Source of the DNA: Polycladomyces zharkentensis
GTDB lineage: Bacteria > Bacillota > Bacilli > Thermoactinomycetales > JIR-001
Direction: 5' to 3'
Length of the DNA stretch: 64,000 nucleotides
NCBI RefSeq assembly: GCF_016938855.1
Contig: NZ_JAFHAP010000004.1
Span: 372,001 to 436,000, forward strand
The translations under genes and the position numbers were made by a program. The notes below the pieces were generated by a model. That model was not told the DNA's origin. It did not search any database and saw only the letters and a list, made by a program, of their open reading frames with translations. Shown here one piece after another: positions 63,379 to 64,000 of this stretch. Position 1 is the first letter of the stretch; every line of letters starts with the position of its first letter.

Positions 63379-64000
63379 GTGAAATCCTGGGTATCCCGGA
63401 TTGCGCTGTCCACAGTCCTCGTATTGTTGTTGGGCGCCCTCGCGGGCTGCGGCATCCCGAATAACGACGCTGCCAATCCGAAGAAGTCGGACGGTCCGAT
63501 CACGCTGGAATTTTGGACGATTAATTTGAAAAAGGATTTCTCCGATTATATTCAAGGTCTGATCCGGTCATACGAAAAGGCCCATCCCAATGTGAAAATC
63601 AAATGGGTGGACGTCCCCGGACAGGAAGTGGACCGCAAACTGCTGGCCGCCCTTGCCGCGGGTGAAGCTCCTGACGTCGTCAATCTGGACAGCATGAACC
63701 TTCCCAAATTCGTTGACCAAGACGCCCTTGCCCCCATTGACAAACTGCTCCAACCGAACGACCTGAACGCCTATTTCGCCAACCTGCGACAAGGCCTCAC
63801 CTTCAACGGAAAACTGATGGCCGTACCGTGGTATCACGCCGGTCCGTACATCGGCATGATCAACACCGCACTGTACAAAAAAGCCGGATTGGACCCGAAT
63901 AAACCGCCCGCCAATCTGGATGAAGCACTCCAACACGGCAAACTGATTCACCAGAAACTCCCCAACGTATACGGCTCCAACACGTTCCCCAACATCATGC
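63379..64000 (+). CDS. ABC-transporter sugar-binding lipoprotein (partial, 3' end outside window)
   Basis: The first 207 residues of an extracellular solute-binding protein family 1 member. A lipoprotein signal is clear (VLVLLLGALAGC, lipobox LAGC, Cys about residue 25). Mature sequence follows with ITLEFWTINLKKDFSDYIQG, NVKIKWVDVPGQEVDRKLLA and GEAPDVVNLDSMNLPKF, typical of carbohydrate uptake SBPs. GAAGGAG lies 8 bases before the GTG at 63379. The ATG at 63373 is too close. It is divergent from the DegT/nag cluster and probably delivers its substrate. Confidence 0.9.
   Translation, partial: MKSWVSRIALSTVLVLLLGALAGCGIPNNDAANPKKSDGPITLEFWTINLKKDFSDYIQGLIRSYEKAHPNVKIKWVDVPGQEVDRKLLAALAAGEAPDVVNLDSMNLPKFVDQDALAPIDKLLQPNDLNAYFANLRQGLTFNGKLMAVPWYHAGPYIGMINTALYKKAGLDPNKPPANLDEALQHGKLIHQKLPNVYGSNTFPNIM

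Noticed and set aside
1-64000. CRISPR array, tRNA or rRNA genes
   Set aside because: No regularly spaced direct repeats, cloverleaf or rRNA-like sequence was seen. The repeats found are dispersed and not arrayed with spacers.

Overview
This 64 kb window is a chromosomal segment of a Gram-positive, spore-forming member of the Bacillota. The evidence is gene order and content. The block recD2 - PRC-barrel gene - alaS - ireB - ruvX - DUF1292 - mltG, the pair cymR - cysteine desulfurase, and the run rarA - 6S RNA - aspS - hisS - (insert) - dtd - rel all match the arrangement known from Bacillus subtilis. Two T-box leaders, AddAB and a GerPA/GerPF-like spore protein agree with this. The fairly high G+C content, third-position GC bias and frequent GTG/TTG starts suggest a thermophilic-type lineage such as Thermoactinomycetaceae. 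That placement is an inference and cannot be proved from the window. No rRNA, tRNA, CRISPR array or intact transposase was found.

Layout. 0.4-6.9 kb: AEC-type permease, class B PBP, a PhoX phosphatase with a dedicated TatA, a GerP-like spore protein and an unusual VOC-PPOX fusion protein. 7-17.7 kb: mltG, two tandem DUF1292 genes, ruvX, ireB and alaS (T-box controlled), then an AI-2E transporter, small genes and recD2. 17.8-25.9 kb: cysteine desulfurase with CymR-type regulator, rarA, a HAD nucleotidase, 6S RNA, aspS and hisS (T-box controlled). 26-31 kb: accessory stretch with a regulator/EamA exporter pair, a truncated amidohydrolase, a low-GC island and hemZ. 31-46 kb: tkt, dtd, rel, a membrane protein, a class A PBP, addA and addB. 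46-56 kb: a Crp/Fnr regulator with a truncated haemoglobin behind a perfect Fnr-type box, a Nudix hydrolase, an ArsR/SRPBCC operon with a double palindromic operator, fabF, an AbrB-Doc toxin-antitoxin pair, greA and a CPBP protease. 56-64 kb: a 2-hydroxyacid dehydrogenase and an amino-sugar cluster (nagA, nagB, TIM-barrel isomerase, two DegT aminotransferases) facing a sugar-binding lipoprotein gene cut by the window edge.

The most distinctive non-coding signal is a dispersed intergenic repeat family of about 220-240 bp (family A). At least seven full, partial or decayed copies lie at about 87-308, 19665-19760, 22256-22498, 25925-26030, 27686-27890, 60226-60316 and 60327-60556. It has degenerate inverted ends resembling GCGTGTCTGA, a conserved GC-rich core and no coding capacity, so it looks like a MITE. 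A second repeat family (B) occurs at 31176-31286 and 50762-50880. A decayed TnpB 3' end lies next to one family A copy.

Most housekeeping genes lie on the minus strand. Accessory, regulatory and defence-like genes are mostly on the plus strand and lie in the gaps that also carry the repeats and gene remnants. The most promising systems for follow-up are the repeat families, the twin-aminotransferase amino-sugar locus, the Fnr-box/haemoglobin unit, the AbrB-Doc module and the ArsR/SRPBCC switch.
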